Below the pieces are notes generated by a model. The model saw only the letters and a program-made list of their open reading frames with translations. It had not been told where the DNA came from and made no database searches. From Metellina segmentata (lineage: Eukaryota; Arthropoda; Arachnida; Araneae; Tetragnathidae): 64,000 nt of DNA. Each line of letters begins with the position of its first letter. The first letter of the stretch is position 1. The DNA is taken from NCBI GenBank assembly GCA_947359465.1, contig OX375880.1:16004120-16068119 (forward strand), given 5' to 3'. Position numbers and translations under genes: made by a program. This document shows positions 53,223 to 64,000 of this stretch, piece after piece.

Positions 53223-54413
53223 ACTTGTGTTTGTACTTTGAATATTTTTCAACCCATTTCAAATTTCTTAACCGTTTTGAGCCCTTCCCATGCAAACTCC
53301 AAGTATTGCGCGTTTGGTGTCTGTCCGTCTGTATGTGTGTGCCCGCCCGTTCCATAACAAGTTCTCTTACTATTGCATGTGCAACAAAATAAAATTTTCA
53401 AGAAAAAATTAACACTTAAAAAAAAAACTTTTGATGAATATCTTTTCAAATCATCAATCATTTGTCGCGCCATCATTTGTCATCCTTCCCTTAACCCCTT
53501 AACAGTTTCATTTTTTTCTTGATTTCAATCCAAAAAATGTCACATGTTTTTGCATTTTTTGTTTATTTTACATTTGTTTCTTGGAAAGTATTGTTAAAAG
53601 TTTCATTTCTATAATATTTTTAAGCATTTAGAACAATTTTTTTACTGCAAATACGTACAATAATGTTTTCCCTGGAAGTTGTCTTTTTTTCCTACATGAG
53701 TGCATTGTAAGGAAGTTACATTTACCGTTGGGCGTAAAAAAAAAGTACAATTACTTTACAGTTAATTTTTTTTTCAATTACAATTACCATTCTTTTTTTA
53801 TTTAAAAAAATTGCCTTTCTTGACTTATTCCATCTGTAGTACTATCACAGTCACTAGTATCGAAGTCATGTATAAAACTTTCACTACACCCAGACTCATT
53901 TACAGATATTTCAAATTCTGATTCCTAATCACAGTCCGGAAAAATTGGCTGCATACATTTTGAATCAGCCATTATTTTATGGTAAAAGTAGTTTGTACTA
54001 GTACATCAATAAAGCTGTCAAATAGTAAAAGTAAAATGCATGCATAAAGCAAAGCACTGAATGATAAAAATTCGCCGAGGCATGCAAAACATGTGACAAA
54101 ACCGCGTGCTCTTCTCACGTGTTTTTATTTTACCAATCAGAATAGAACAAAATAGACTTTGCAAACTACCATTTAGTGTAAAACTATCACCATCCATACG
54201 ACTAATTTGGTAATAAAAAAAATACGGGCAAAACAGTAAAAGCGACGGTGAATTGAGATTGTCCGTACGCCGTACGGGCAAATCAGTAAAGGCGCAAACA
54301 CAGCGCCCGTATGGCACTTGGGCAAAATACTTGGTCATTCCAGTATTGCTACATCATCTCAAATTTATATGTTGCATGAAATTTCTACATTCGCCTCTTT
54401 CCTATCTATTACC
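53223..54413. other. Unassigned AT-rich region
   Basis: No gene recognised. cgtacgggcaaaacagtaaa-like motif occurs twice at about 54224 and 54272. Confidence 0.4.
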
Positions 54414-54545
54414 AGTGGGGTGCCAGCTCAGGTGTGACCTCGTAATCTGACCGTGGTTGAAAATTACGTGGTGTAGTCCTAAGATCCTTCCTTTCGTTTT
54501 TGATCCCGAACCGTTGGCAATGTTACAACTTTAATTAAAGTACCA
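54414..54545 (+). repeat. SINE body fragment
   Basis: gtggggtgccagctcaggtg, gaccgtggttgaaaattacg and tttgatcccgaaccgttgg. Confidence 0.75.
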
Positions 54546-54935
54546 ACAAACCTATCTATTAGCTATCTTTTCTGCACACACTGGTGAACTATTTACAGGT
54601 ATTGACCAAATTTTTTCTCTTGTGGTAGCTTTTCCAGATGTTCATTTTTTTTTCAAAGTCACTTCATTCCTATCTACGGTCTAAAATTTACAGATTAACC
54701 CACATCCCAAAGTGGTTGTCGATTAACATATGTACCACTTATTCCGTCGATGAAATTGTGAATTAAATGCAACGGTCTAAAACTAAACTTCAAAAACAGA
54801 GTATGTATGATACCAGAATTTGGATAAACTTATAAATGAGTAACATGTGATGTCGAAATATGTATAGAAAAACAAACACATTCAACACCAGATTAAATAC
54901 CCAAATCTCCAAGTTGGGTAGATAATAATTTTTTT
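54546..54935. other. Unassigned region
   Basis: Nothing recognised. Confidence 0.4.
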
Positions 54936-55980
54936 TTATATTTTGGATAGAAGAGGTGATACAATCCCCTTGAAGCGCTTGAAATCCTGCAGCCAGCCGA
55001 ATAAAACAAACGAATGCTTCTTATAGTACCTCGGAATGAGATATTTAACTTTCCATATGGATCTCGAAAAACAGCCCAAATTCTGAAATGAAGATATTTT
55101 AGAATCAGACAAGATAAAGTACACCTATTCGTTTGTACAACAGCTGTGAGAGGAAAAAGCTTTCCTGAAGGTTTGAAAAACGAGTTGTAAATTTAAAAGA
55201 ATCAGAAGATCTTTACCATCATGCTCTTTTGATATCTCCGTGCTCGATCCATCCCGAAGATTCTTTCTTGATACCAGACTCCTGACTCGGTCAGACACCT
55301 TATCCGTGCATCAAAAGAAACAATTCTTCGTAGATGTATACCGTTCAGCCACCTCAATACAACAAAGGATGGTCTCTTATAGTATCAAAGAATGTAATCT
55401 GGAGTTTTCAATCTAGATGTCAAGATGCGTTTCAACTCCTGAAATGAAAAGATTTTTGTATTACTATAAGATGAAGTCGGTCTTATTTTTTGTAACTTTA
55501 GTTACAGAGTGACAAAATTGATAGAAGCGTAAAAGGAACCAAAAAATCCGTACAATCAGGCTCTTTCCAAATCTTCATGCCCGCCACTCTCCTTGGAGAT
55601 TCTTCCTTGACACCAGACTCCTGACTCAGTCAGGTATCTTATTCCTGCATCAAAATAAACAATTCTTAGACTGATATCATTCAGCTACCGCAATACAACT
55701 AAAGGCCTCTTAAAGTATATCAAAGAATATAATCTGGAGCTTCTCATCCTGATATAAAAATGTAGCTCAACTTCTGAAATGAAGAAATGTTTACATCCAT
55801 ACAAGAATAAAATAGCTATTGATAATTTAAAAACCAAATTTGAGTTAGATAATTATTATGGGGTTAAAAAAAATAATTTTATTACAGCTTTAAAGTTGGG
55901 AGTGTAAAAAAATATCAGCACCATTTTGCTCTTCCCAGATCTTTGTTCTCACCACCCTTCCTTTATCTACAGGATGACTC
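54936..55980. repeat. ~345-bp satellite, three diverged units
   Basis: tctgaaatgaagatatttt-like blocks at 55082, 55437 and 55775, and agactcctgactcagtcagg at 55275 and 55614; period 338-355 bp. Each unit holds the near-palindrome cctgactcagtcagg. Confidence 0.75.
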
Positions 55981-56008
55981 AAATCCTCAGTCGTCCGACT
56001 GAGGATTT
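55981..56008. other. 28-nt perfect palindrome
   Basis: Arms aaatcctcagtcg and cgactgaggattt with a 2-nt centre, right at the edge of the ~345-bp satellite. Confidence 0.9.
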
Positions 56009-56187
56009 AAAGAAGGAATCAATATTTAAGAATTCATGGATTATCAGTTTGCATTGAAAGTAATACTTATCAGTATTTCCATTCAAACTAAACGTGAAAG
56101 GATCCCTTACTATCTGATGGCCGACAAGGAGCCGTACATAACGTACATGTCCAACAGTGATGGAAGAGGTCCAGTTAAGTAGGAGTA

Positions 56188-56296
56188 AGGCCCGGTTTTT
56201 CAACGCGCGGCGCCGCTGCCGCAACGCAAATGCGGTCTGAGCTACATTAGATCCAATGGAGTAGTGCACACATGCTTCCGGCGCCGCTGCTGTTAC
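56188..56296 (-). mobile_element. Family X fragment
   Basis: aaggcccggtttttcaacgc, gcaacgcaaatgcggtctga, ttagatccaatggagtagtg: inverted right part of family X, ending in a short GC-rich remnant. The gtgcacacatc part of the terminal repeat is deleted. Confidence 0.75.
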
Positions 56297-56937
56297 GCAC
56301 GTGATGGCGCATTGCTATGGCATTACTGAATGCTTTATCGCACTGCTTGCAGTGAATCATATAATCCTGAAAGCAACGAAGAGTGCTCAAAAACTTTTAA
56401 CATCAAAATGGTTATAAATGCTCTCAACAGTTTTTAATAGAGTATTGATTTGTGATTGCAATGACATCTTACAAAATACTCTTTTTTCTACTATTACAAG
56501 ATAAAACGTGTTTATCTTAATCTAATAAATGCAGTGCAGTTTTTTTTAATACATTATGGGATAATTATCATGGATCCATCTTGTTGGCAACTGTATCTAC
56601 TACCTTGTACTAGAATGATGAAATCCTTTCTCACTTCCGGAAGGGCCTTGCTCAAGTATCAAGTATGCCAAGTATAAAATGTCATAGTAATAGTTATTAA
56701 ATTAAAAATATGTTCTCTTTCAGATATATAATTTAAAAGACGAATAATAGGAAGAGAAAAATGTTTATTATCAAAAATTGGAGGCCAGTCATATCGATGG
56801 TATCACGCTGCGTCCTCAATTTTCAGCAGCTCGCAAGCATGGCCCTAAAATACAGACATGCATAATTACACTTTAAAGCTGATTCCTGCAGGAAAATTCA
56901 TTTATATGCAACTTTCTATAATCATATACTTTATCTA
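56297..56937. other. Unassigned AT-rich region
   Basis: Nothing recognised. Confidence 0.4.
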
Positions 56938-57557
56938 TCTGTATATATAATTCTCTTACGTGGCACGCAAAAAAAGACGTTATTTGTAATCGCGTTTTGG
57001 CAACATTGTACGATTGTTTTTTTTACCACGAAGCCTAGCGACTTAATTGAATTTATAGCGTTATCGGATGAAATTTTTTGAAACAAAATTAATTTTAGTC
57101 GAGTTGTTGCAGTTTATAATAGAAATCAAAAAAGCAGAAGATCTTTTCAGAGCCATTTATAAAACGGTCCTTTTCAGGGCCAACATTTATAATTCAACAA
57201 GACGCTTGCACTACAACTTTCGACAGTAAATTCAATGAAAACGTGTGGGTGGCTCAAGTGCTGGGGAAATGTACATACAAACAACATGCTGGGTATTCAA
57301 TTTCCAAAGCAACGTTCACTTTTCGAGTCAAAATTTGCTCAAAGTTTTCATTTGAATTCAGTGATTCCAGAGGTACTGTACATATATTTTCTGTTTTCAA
57401 CAAATTTATAATTGAAAAATATTTTTTTGGAATATCATATTTTGCAAACAATCCCTTCTGCTAGAACACATGTCTTCATTGAAGCGAGCATAGGTTCGCG
57501 CAGCTAACTAATGAGGATTTCAAAGCAATCCTCCGGGGGTTGTCGAGCGTTAGCGAG
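56938..57557 (+). mobile_element. Nonautonomous Helitron, upstream monomer, 3' hairpin lost
   Basis: Starts TCTGTATATATAATTCTCTT and follows the same sequence as the monomer at 15448-16094 (gcgttttggcaacattgtac, cttcattgaagcgagcatag, cgggggttgtcgagcgttag). It stops at gcgag (57557), so the last ~20 bp with hairpin, CTAG and the next TC are missing and it joins directly to the next monomer. Confidence 0.8.
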
Positions 57558-59030
57558 TATATATATAATTCTCTTACGCGGCATACAAAAAAAGACGTTA
57601 TTTATTTGGCAACGATTGTTTACGATTGTATATTTACGAATACGATTGTATATTACGAATAATGTACGATTGTTTATTTACCACGAAGCATCGCTTCTCA
57701 GTTGTATTTATATCGGATGAAATTATATTGGAAAAAATGAATTTCAGTCGAGCTGTAGCAGCTTATAATAGAAATCGAAGCAGGTGGAAGCTCTTTTCAG
57801 GGCCATTTAAAAACTGTCCTTTTCAGTGCCAACAACTTTCGACAGCAAACTCAATGAAAAAGTGTATGGGTGGCTCGAGTGCTGGGGAAATGTACACACA
57901 AACGACGTTACAGCTACAGTCTACGTTTATGAGTGGTAGAAACGGACTTGGCAATTTTTTTTTTTTTGGGGGGGGGGCGAATTTCTAAAGTCGCCAGGGA
58001 TGGAATTATTTTGAAAATCTTTTTCTTTTTACAAAGAAACATGAAAGCTTAAAGACATTTGAGAACGTTTTGAAAAGTACATTTTTAAAAAGCTTTCGCA
58101 AAAAGTAGTCAGCTTAAACACATTTGTGAACCAGCAGAACAACTAAACTGCGAATGTTGGGTAAGAGTACACTGAAACTTATCAATTACACTAAATACAG
58201 TAGGCTGTTTAAAAAGAAAAAGATTTTTAAAAGAAAAAAAAAAGCAAGAAATAATGCAACCTGATACGTCAGAACTGTTCCGGGAAAAAAATAAAAAAAA
58301 ATTAAAAATTCCACAAATGACAAAAAAAAACTCTTAAACGTTTCGTGAAAAATATTATAATGAAATAAAAATTACACAACTGTAGAAATACAAATAAATG
58401 AACCAATGCTATCACAGAAAAAAAAATTTAAGGACCAGTGCAATCAAATGATATTTTAAAATCAAAATAACCAATGGAAGCAAATTAAAAATTTTAAACG
58501 AACCAATGAAATCAAACGACTTTAACGGATTTTGGAAGAACTTTCTAGAATATTAAAAATAAAAATTGAAAGTAACCGTTGCCGAGGTTGCCATGAAAAC
58601 CACAATAATGGTTTAGACATATTGGTTGCCTTAATCTACCGTAACTCGCTACTAGAAGTGCGCCAAAAAATCGCAATGCCGTTTCCACCGCTCATAAACG
58701 TTGAGTGTAGCTGTACCCAAACAACATGCAGGGTATTTAATTTCCAAAGTAGCGCTGACATTTCGAGTCAAAATTTGTCCAAATTTTTTATTTGAATTCT
58801 GATTCCAGACGTACTGTATACGAATAGTAGTGTATTTCATATATTTTTTAATATCATATTATATTTATTTATTTAATATCATATATTTTGTAAACAATCC
58901 CTTCTGCTAGGACACATATCTTCAATGATGCGAGCGAAGCAAGCATAGTTTGTGCAGCGAACCAATGCGGATTGCAAAGCGATCCTCCAGGGCTTGGCGA
59001 GTGTCAGCGACCAGAGGCGGGTCCCCTAAG
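57558..59030 (+). mobile_element. Nonautonomous Helitron, downstream monomer with insertion
   Basis: Starts tatatatataattctcttac and ends with a decayed hairpin and cccctaag (expected ccccctag). It carries the 811-bp element 57907-58717. Without that it is about 655 bp. It has small internal AT expansions near 58850. Confidence 0.8.
57907..58717 (+). mobile_element. 811-bp TIR element with 8-bp target duplication, copy 2
   Basis: Left gttacagctacagtctacg and inverted right ggtacagctacactcaacg. Flanks caaacgac (57899-57906) and caaacaac (58718-58725) differ at one base; the uninterrupted Helitron monomers read caaacaac there. The interior is the A-rich complement of copy 1. The insertion point is over 100 bp upstream, in Helitron coordinates, of that of copy 1. 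Confidence 0.8.
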
Positions 59031-59626
59031 TAATATATATGTGATTATTATATTGTAAGTAAGAAGGGGATAAGAGTTAAAATAAAGTAGTATAATAACG
59101 ATAAGAGTCAGTTTCAACGTTTTATAGTTTATAACTGATGACTATAAATTGAAAACTTTTAACACTCCTCTCTCAACCTTCGAAACCACATCCTCGCTCT
59201 AAAAGTAAGAGAATCCGTCCAAAAATAGAACGTAGGAAACTAATAAATCGCAAAGATAATCGCAGTGTAAAATATTTGAAGCTTACGCCAGAGAAAAATT
59301 ATAACGAATGACCGTAATTGATATTTTCTTCAGTTGCATGCAACAATCAAATTGCATTAATAGAATTTAAATTGTTTAAAACTACATTACTTTTTGTCAC
59401 AGATTGTCACCTTGTTAGACTGCACTTTGTTGTATTGCACCAGAACTAACACAATGCAAACCTTGCCGTGAATGTTTTTTCCCTCAATGGTTTCAGATTT
59501 AAATTCGTATAACATCAGAAATATGTTTCTATTTAGCGACTTTCATTTTTTTTAAAACCTCCACAATAAGCCCTGTTCATTGAAACAACTGTTTTTGAAG
59601 CTCGCTCAAGGTAAGGTACTTTTTAT
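59031..59626. other. Unassigned AT-rich region
   Basis: Nothing recognised. Confidence 0.4.
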
Positions 59627-59812
59627 TAACGTCGTACTATAGCAACACAACGGGCTATTGACGACGATCCGGGACCAATCCCCTAAAGGAAAGATCCGAG
59701 GACAACACCACGGCATTTTGAACAACGATAAGATGACGAGGCAACACCTGAGCTGACACTCCACTCTTCAAACTACCACGCCAACCCAACGTGAGGACAT
59801 TGGACTACGAGT
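59627..59812 (-). repeat. SINE S1, partial
   Basis: Inverted tail and body (ttaacgtcgtactatagcaa, cgacgatccgggaccaatcc, aacccaacgtgaggacattg). The head is absent. Confidence 0.85.
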
Positions 59813-60481
59813 TGTTGTTACCACAAATTGGACTCCTCCATGGGTGTATTTCTTTCTGTGTCAGTAGTACTTTCTTGTAGTATTTCCATGACGACTTTGT
59901 CCTGTAGAGGCGCAGCATGGCCAAACATGGCCCACAAAACCCAACCAACCATTATCCCACAAGTGAATGAGGTGCCAATTATACACTTCACACTGCAACT
60001 CAATTTGGCCAAGCGATTTGTACAACACAGCACGCACACAGCTCAGCACGGGATAAGAAACAAAGAAAAGACGGAACAAACGCGACCAGCGATTATCAGA
60101 GTGCTGGCGATAAAACGGCGCTACACGCAGCCAGGTGGGACAACTCAACCTCCCCCGCAACCTCTCCCCCCCCCCCCTGTCAACATGACAAAGAATGTTG
60201 TCTGAGATCCGTTATCCTTTGTGAGAGCGCGTAAAAAAATCGGTGAACGCTCACTTCCTTTTTGTGAGGGAGGGGGCGTAAAACGGTTTCCCGTCACCTG
60301 CAGCAGGAATGCGGTCTGCCGCCGGTGGTCAAGATCAAAGGCATTTCCGTCCAATCGTCTGGTCCGGCTGCCAAAATAAACAATGGCGCGACGTCAAAAA
60401 AGTCCCTTTCCCTCCTGTTCGGTTTTTTTTTTTTGTAAATAACACCCGGGTGCTGATAATTTTACCCTCGTGGTGGTTGTA
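59813..60481. other. Unassigned, GC-richer
   Basis: Contains the dispersed gcagcatggccaaacatggc motif near 59918. Frames of 125 (+) and 99 (-) codons overlap without a domain. Confidence 0.4.
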
Positions 60482-62340
60482 TCTACGAGGTATCTCGTGG
60501 AACCCCTTGAGGGACTAACCCCCCTGGTGACCATATCGACGAGGTATCTCGTTGGAACCCCTTGAAAGATTAACCCTCCTGGTGGCCGTACCGACGAGAA
60601 ATCTCGTTGGAACCCCTTGAAGGATTAACCCTCCTGGTGACCGTACCGACGAGGAATATTGTTGGAACCCCTTGAAGGATTAACCCTCCTGGTGGCCGTA
60701 TCGACGAAGAATCTCGTTGGAACCCCTTGAAGGATTAACCCTCCTGGTGGCCGTATTGACAAGGTATCTCGTTGGAACTTCTTGAAGGATTAACCCTCCT
60801 GGTAACTGTATCGACGAGGTATCTCATTGGAACCTCATGAAGGATTAACCCTCTTGGTGGCCGTACCGACGTGCTATCTTGTTGGAACCCCTTGAAGGAT
60901 TAACCCTCCTGGTGGCCGTACCGACGTGGTATCTTGTTGGAACCCCTTGAAAGATTAACCCTACTGGTGACCGTACCGACGTGGTATCTTGTTGGAACCC
61001 CTTGAAGGATTAACCCTCCTGCTGACCGTATCGACGTAGAATCTCGTTGGAACCTCTTGAAGGATTAACCCTCCTGGTGGCCGTATCGACGAAGAATCTC
61101 GTTGGAACCCCTTGAAGGATTAACCCTCTTGGTTACCGTATCGACGAGGTATCTCGTTGGAACCCCTTGAAAGATTAACCCTCCTGGTGGCCGTACCGAC
61201 GTGGTATCTTGTTGGAACCCCTTGAAGGATTAACCCTCCTGGTGGCCGTATCGACGAAGAATCTCGTTGGAACCTCTTGAAGGATTAACCCTCCTGGTGG
61301 CCGTATCGACGAAGAATCTCGTTGGAACCCCTTGAAGGATTAACCCTCCTGGTGACCGTATCGACGAGAAATCTCGTTGGAACCCTTTGAAGGATTACCC
61401 CTCTTGGTGGCCGTATCGACGAGGTATCTCGTTGGAACCCCTTGAAAGATTAACCCTCCTGGTGGCCGTACCGACGTGGTATCTTGTTCGAACCCCTTGA
61501 AGGATTAACCCTCCTGGTGGCCGTATCGACGAAGAATCTCGTTGGAACCTCTTGAAGGATTAACCCTCCTGGTGGCCGTATCGACGAAGAATCTCGTTGA
61601 AACCCCTTGAAGGATTAACCCTCCTGGTGGCCGTATTGACAAGGTATCTCGTTGGAACCCCTTGAAGGATTAACCCTCCTGGTAACTGTATCGACGAGGT
61701 ATCTCATTGGAACCTCATGAAGGATTAACCCTCCTGGTGGCCATACCCATGTGGTATCTTGTTGGAACCCCTTGAAAGATTAACCGTCCTGGTGACCGTA
61801 CCGACGTGGTATCTTGTTGGAACCTCATGAAAGATTAACCCTCCTGGTGACCGTACCGACGAGGAATATTATTGGAACCCCTTGAAGGATTAACCCCCCT
61901 GGTAACTGTATCGACGAGGTATCTCATTGGAACCTCATGAAGGATTAACCCTCCTGGTGGCCGTACCGACGTGGTATCTTGTTGGAACCCCTTGAAGGAT
62001 TAACCCTCCTGGTGGCCGTATCGACGTGGTATCTTGTTGGAACCCCTTGAAAGATTAACCCTCCTGGTGGCCGTACCGACGTGGTATCTTGTTGGAACCC
62101 CCTTGAAAGATTAACCCTCCTGGTGACCGTACCGACGTGGTATCTTGTTGGAACCTCATGAAGGATTAACCCTCCTGGTGACCGTACCGACGAGGAATAT
62201 TGTTGGAACCCCTTGAAGGATTAACCGTCCTGGTGGCCGTACTGACAAGGTATCTCGTTGGAACCCCTTGAAGGATTAACCCTCCTGGTGGCCGTATCAA
62301 AGAGGTATCTCGTTGGAACCACTTGTAGGATTAACCCTCC
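60482..62340. repeat. 55-bp minisatellite, about 34 units
   Basis: Unit cgacgaggtatctcgttgga, accccttgaaggattaaccc, tcctggtggccgtat. The first part holds a small hairpin (acgag-gtat-ctcgt). Sequence variants (gtggtatcttgt, gaagaatctcgt, gaggaatattgt) recur in blocks: the run at about 61190-61330 is repeated at 61470-61610, so multi-unit duplication occurred. The same unit is found at 10174 and 11040-11176. Confidence 0.93.
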
Positions 62341-62446
62341 AGATAGTTCATCTTTACGCGTTCATCCAGCCTCTGGTGCTAACACATGTTGCACACTATC
62401 ACCAGTTCTGAACATGAGACAGTTTGTTTTACCTACTGTGATTGAT

Positions 62447-62742
62447 AGCCCGGTTTTAAAGAGCATCGGATTTGCAACCGGAGGATTGCGAGTTCGAATC
62501 CAGCCCAAGACCGTCATGTAAAAAAGGGGCTAGTGCACGTTAAATTTGTCGGGGCCTCCAATATTCCAATGTCCTCACGTTAACGTGGTGTGGAAGTTTG
62601 GAGAGTGGGTTGCCAGCTATGGTATGACCTCGTCATCAGATTATGGTTCAAAATGACGATGTGTTGACCTCGGATCTAGACCGTCGCCAATAGCCCGTAG
62701 TGTTGCTCCAGTTTGACGTTAATTAAAATACTTACCTACCAG
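62447..62742 (+). repeat. SINE S2, reference full-length copy
   Basis: Head agcccggttttaaagagcat, gcaaccggaggattgcgagt and B box gagttcgaatcc (62490-62501); then ggggctagtgcacgttaaat, gtcggggcctccaat, shared body gtgtggaagtttggagagtg and catcagattatggttcaaaa; 3' end ttgctccagtttgacgttaa and the tail cttacctacc. The head is not related base by base to that of S1, while the body is. Confidence 0.88.
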
Positions 62743-63483
62743 GACGTCACCAATTACCCGTTGTATTGCTACAATGCAACGTAGAATCAAAAACCTATCT
62801 TCGTTACAAAAAATTAAAATTAAATTATATATATCTGTATTTGACCAAAATCCAGATGATTCATTCTCAATCTTTTTTCAATAACGACTCTTTTTTTATG
62901 ATCCAATACTTTCGAGGCTATCCTTATTTTGTTAGGTTGTGATGCATGTTTACAAGCATATTCCGAAAATAATTATTTAACTTTAGTTAGAATAATGGAA
63001 ATAAAAGAATCCAGCTTTATCTTACACTATTGATTTCAAGCCCATACGTAGCGTTAATTGTGATACATTTTCAGTCGAGATTTTTTAAAAACTATCGGAA
63101 CTGTCAAATAAGCGATGCATTTTAATTTAGCAAACTGGTGACTGAAACCCATGAGATTACTTCGGAGAGCATTTGAGAACTCCTGTTTTGTAGGCAAACT
63201 AATGTTATAGATTGAGTAAAATGCCTTTGTGTAATTATATTTCATTTTTGTGAACTATGTCTTGTGATTATTATTACTTTGAAGTAAGAAATATCCTGTG
63301 TGGTTAATATTTATGATTCCAGAACAAAATAATAATTTTGAAAAAATCAGAAACAATGAACAGATATTTTTCTTTTATAAAGTTAAATAGGGAAAAGGTA
63401 TATTTTACGCAGGTTTAGCTTGTTGTCAGTCTTAAAACTTAATTCCGTTGATTAAATATTGCCATTGACTTGGTAATGGTATA
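62743..63483. other. Unassigned AT-rich region
   Basis: A second short SINE tail remnant (caccaattacccgttgtatt) at about 62747-62785; otherwise nothing recognised. Confidence 0.4.
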
Positions 63484-63560
63484 ATTTTAGTTAACGTCGT
63501 TCTAAAGCAACACAACGGGCTTTTGACGACGGTCCGGGATCAGTCCCTTAAGGGTAAGAT
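63484..63560 (-). repeat. SINE S1 tail fragment
   Basis: ttttagttaacgtcgttcta and cgacggtccgggatcagtcc, inverted 3' end, facing the next copy tail-outward. Confidence 0.8.
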
Positions 63561-63591
63561 CCAAACCATTTGGTGCTTGCTTTTTTTGCGC

Positions 63592-63905
63592 CGACCAACC
63601 GGTATAGTGGTTAAGGTGTTAGCCTCTAGATCGGAAGGTTCCTGGCTCGAATAAGGGTCCAGGCATGGATGTTTGTAAGCGTATGGTGAAGAGGCAGCTG
63701 GTGCACATTAAATCTGTCGTGACCGAAAGTCCTCACGTTGGGTTGGTGTGGAAATTCGGAGAGTGGGGTGCCAGCTAAGGTGTTGCATCGTCATCTGGCC
63801 GTGATTCAAAATGACGTGATGGTGTCCTAGGATCTTTTCCTTAGTGGATTGATCCCGGATCGTCGTCAATAGCCGTTGTGTTGCTCTAATTAGTTACCAA
63901 TTACG
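63592..63905 (+). repeat. SINE S1, full length
   Basis: gccgaccaaccggtatagtg, altered B box (ggctcgaataa), full body and short tail (agttaccaattac). Confidence 0.87.
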
Positions 63906-64000
63906 TATTGGGTGGTTATTGAGCTTAAAATGGATCACGCCACTCGGTGCTACGTAATTCGAATCTCGTCGAGTTCTCGCACCGATCGTGCCCGGTGCAA

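Noticed and set aside
60482..62340. CRISPR-like or leader-type array
   Set aside because: Contiguous 55-bp units whose differences are shared point variants, not spacers.

Overview
This is eukaryotic nuclear DNA, almost certainly from an invertebrate animal and most plausibly an arthropod. The basis is dense tRNA-derived SINEs, Tc1/mariner/pogo and Helitron remnants, hAT-type MITEs, many satellites, no bacterial-style gene packing and a 200-N scaffold gap. I cannot name the species. I see no intact host protein-coding gene, rRNA or functional tRNA in the 64 kb. Nearly every open frame is a transposon relic, a translated tandem repeat or chance.

Layout. 1-6.3 kb: SINEs, a pogo/Tigger-like element with a decayed transposase tail (2137-3477) and a second TA-inserted element (4169-5875). 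6.6-10.2 kb: a satellite built on the core GAACGATTGG, split by an 830-bp unique block. 10.2-12.8 kb: minisatellite units joined to a Tc1 transposase fragment and a SINE. 13.4-16.8 kb: a four-level nest, in which a TIR element (family X) holds a TA-inserted element, which holds a head-to-tail Helitron dimer, one monomer of which holds an 829-bp element with 8-bp target duplication. 19-25.2 kb: SINEs, a second pogo-like element with a zinc-finger tail and an assembly gap, and a 160-bp satellite. 26.6-28 kb: a 40-bp minisatellite. 28.4-31 kb: SINEs, a mariner relic and a small hAT MITE. 31.6-36 kb: satellites of 195, 37 and 63 bp. 36.5-38.3 kb: a SINE cluster. 39.8-40.5 kb: a foldback element. 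40.7-44.9 kb: a 268-bp satellite with trimeric higher-order repeats. 45.4-56 kb: further satellites, a Helitron end, and a LINE fragment cut by a SINE. 56.9-59 kb: a second Helitron dimer. 60.5-62.3 kb: a 55-bp minisatellite of about 34 units. 62.4-64 kb: SINEs.

The parts relate through insertion history, not through a pathway. Several junctions can be proved inside the window because an empty paralogous copy is also present: the Helitron site at 5637/5638, the TA-element site at 1434-1435, and uninterrupted satellite units around the SINE at 23690. Two SINE families (S1 and S2) share a body but differ in tRNA-like head and in 3' tail. SINE copies carry 9-16 bp target duplications, as expected for LINE-driven insertion. 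The most noteworthy observations are the two Helitron dimers of identical architecture, the independent insertion of the same 8-bp-TSD element into the downstream monomer of each, and the two-headed SINE system.
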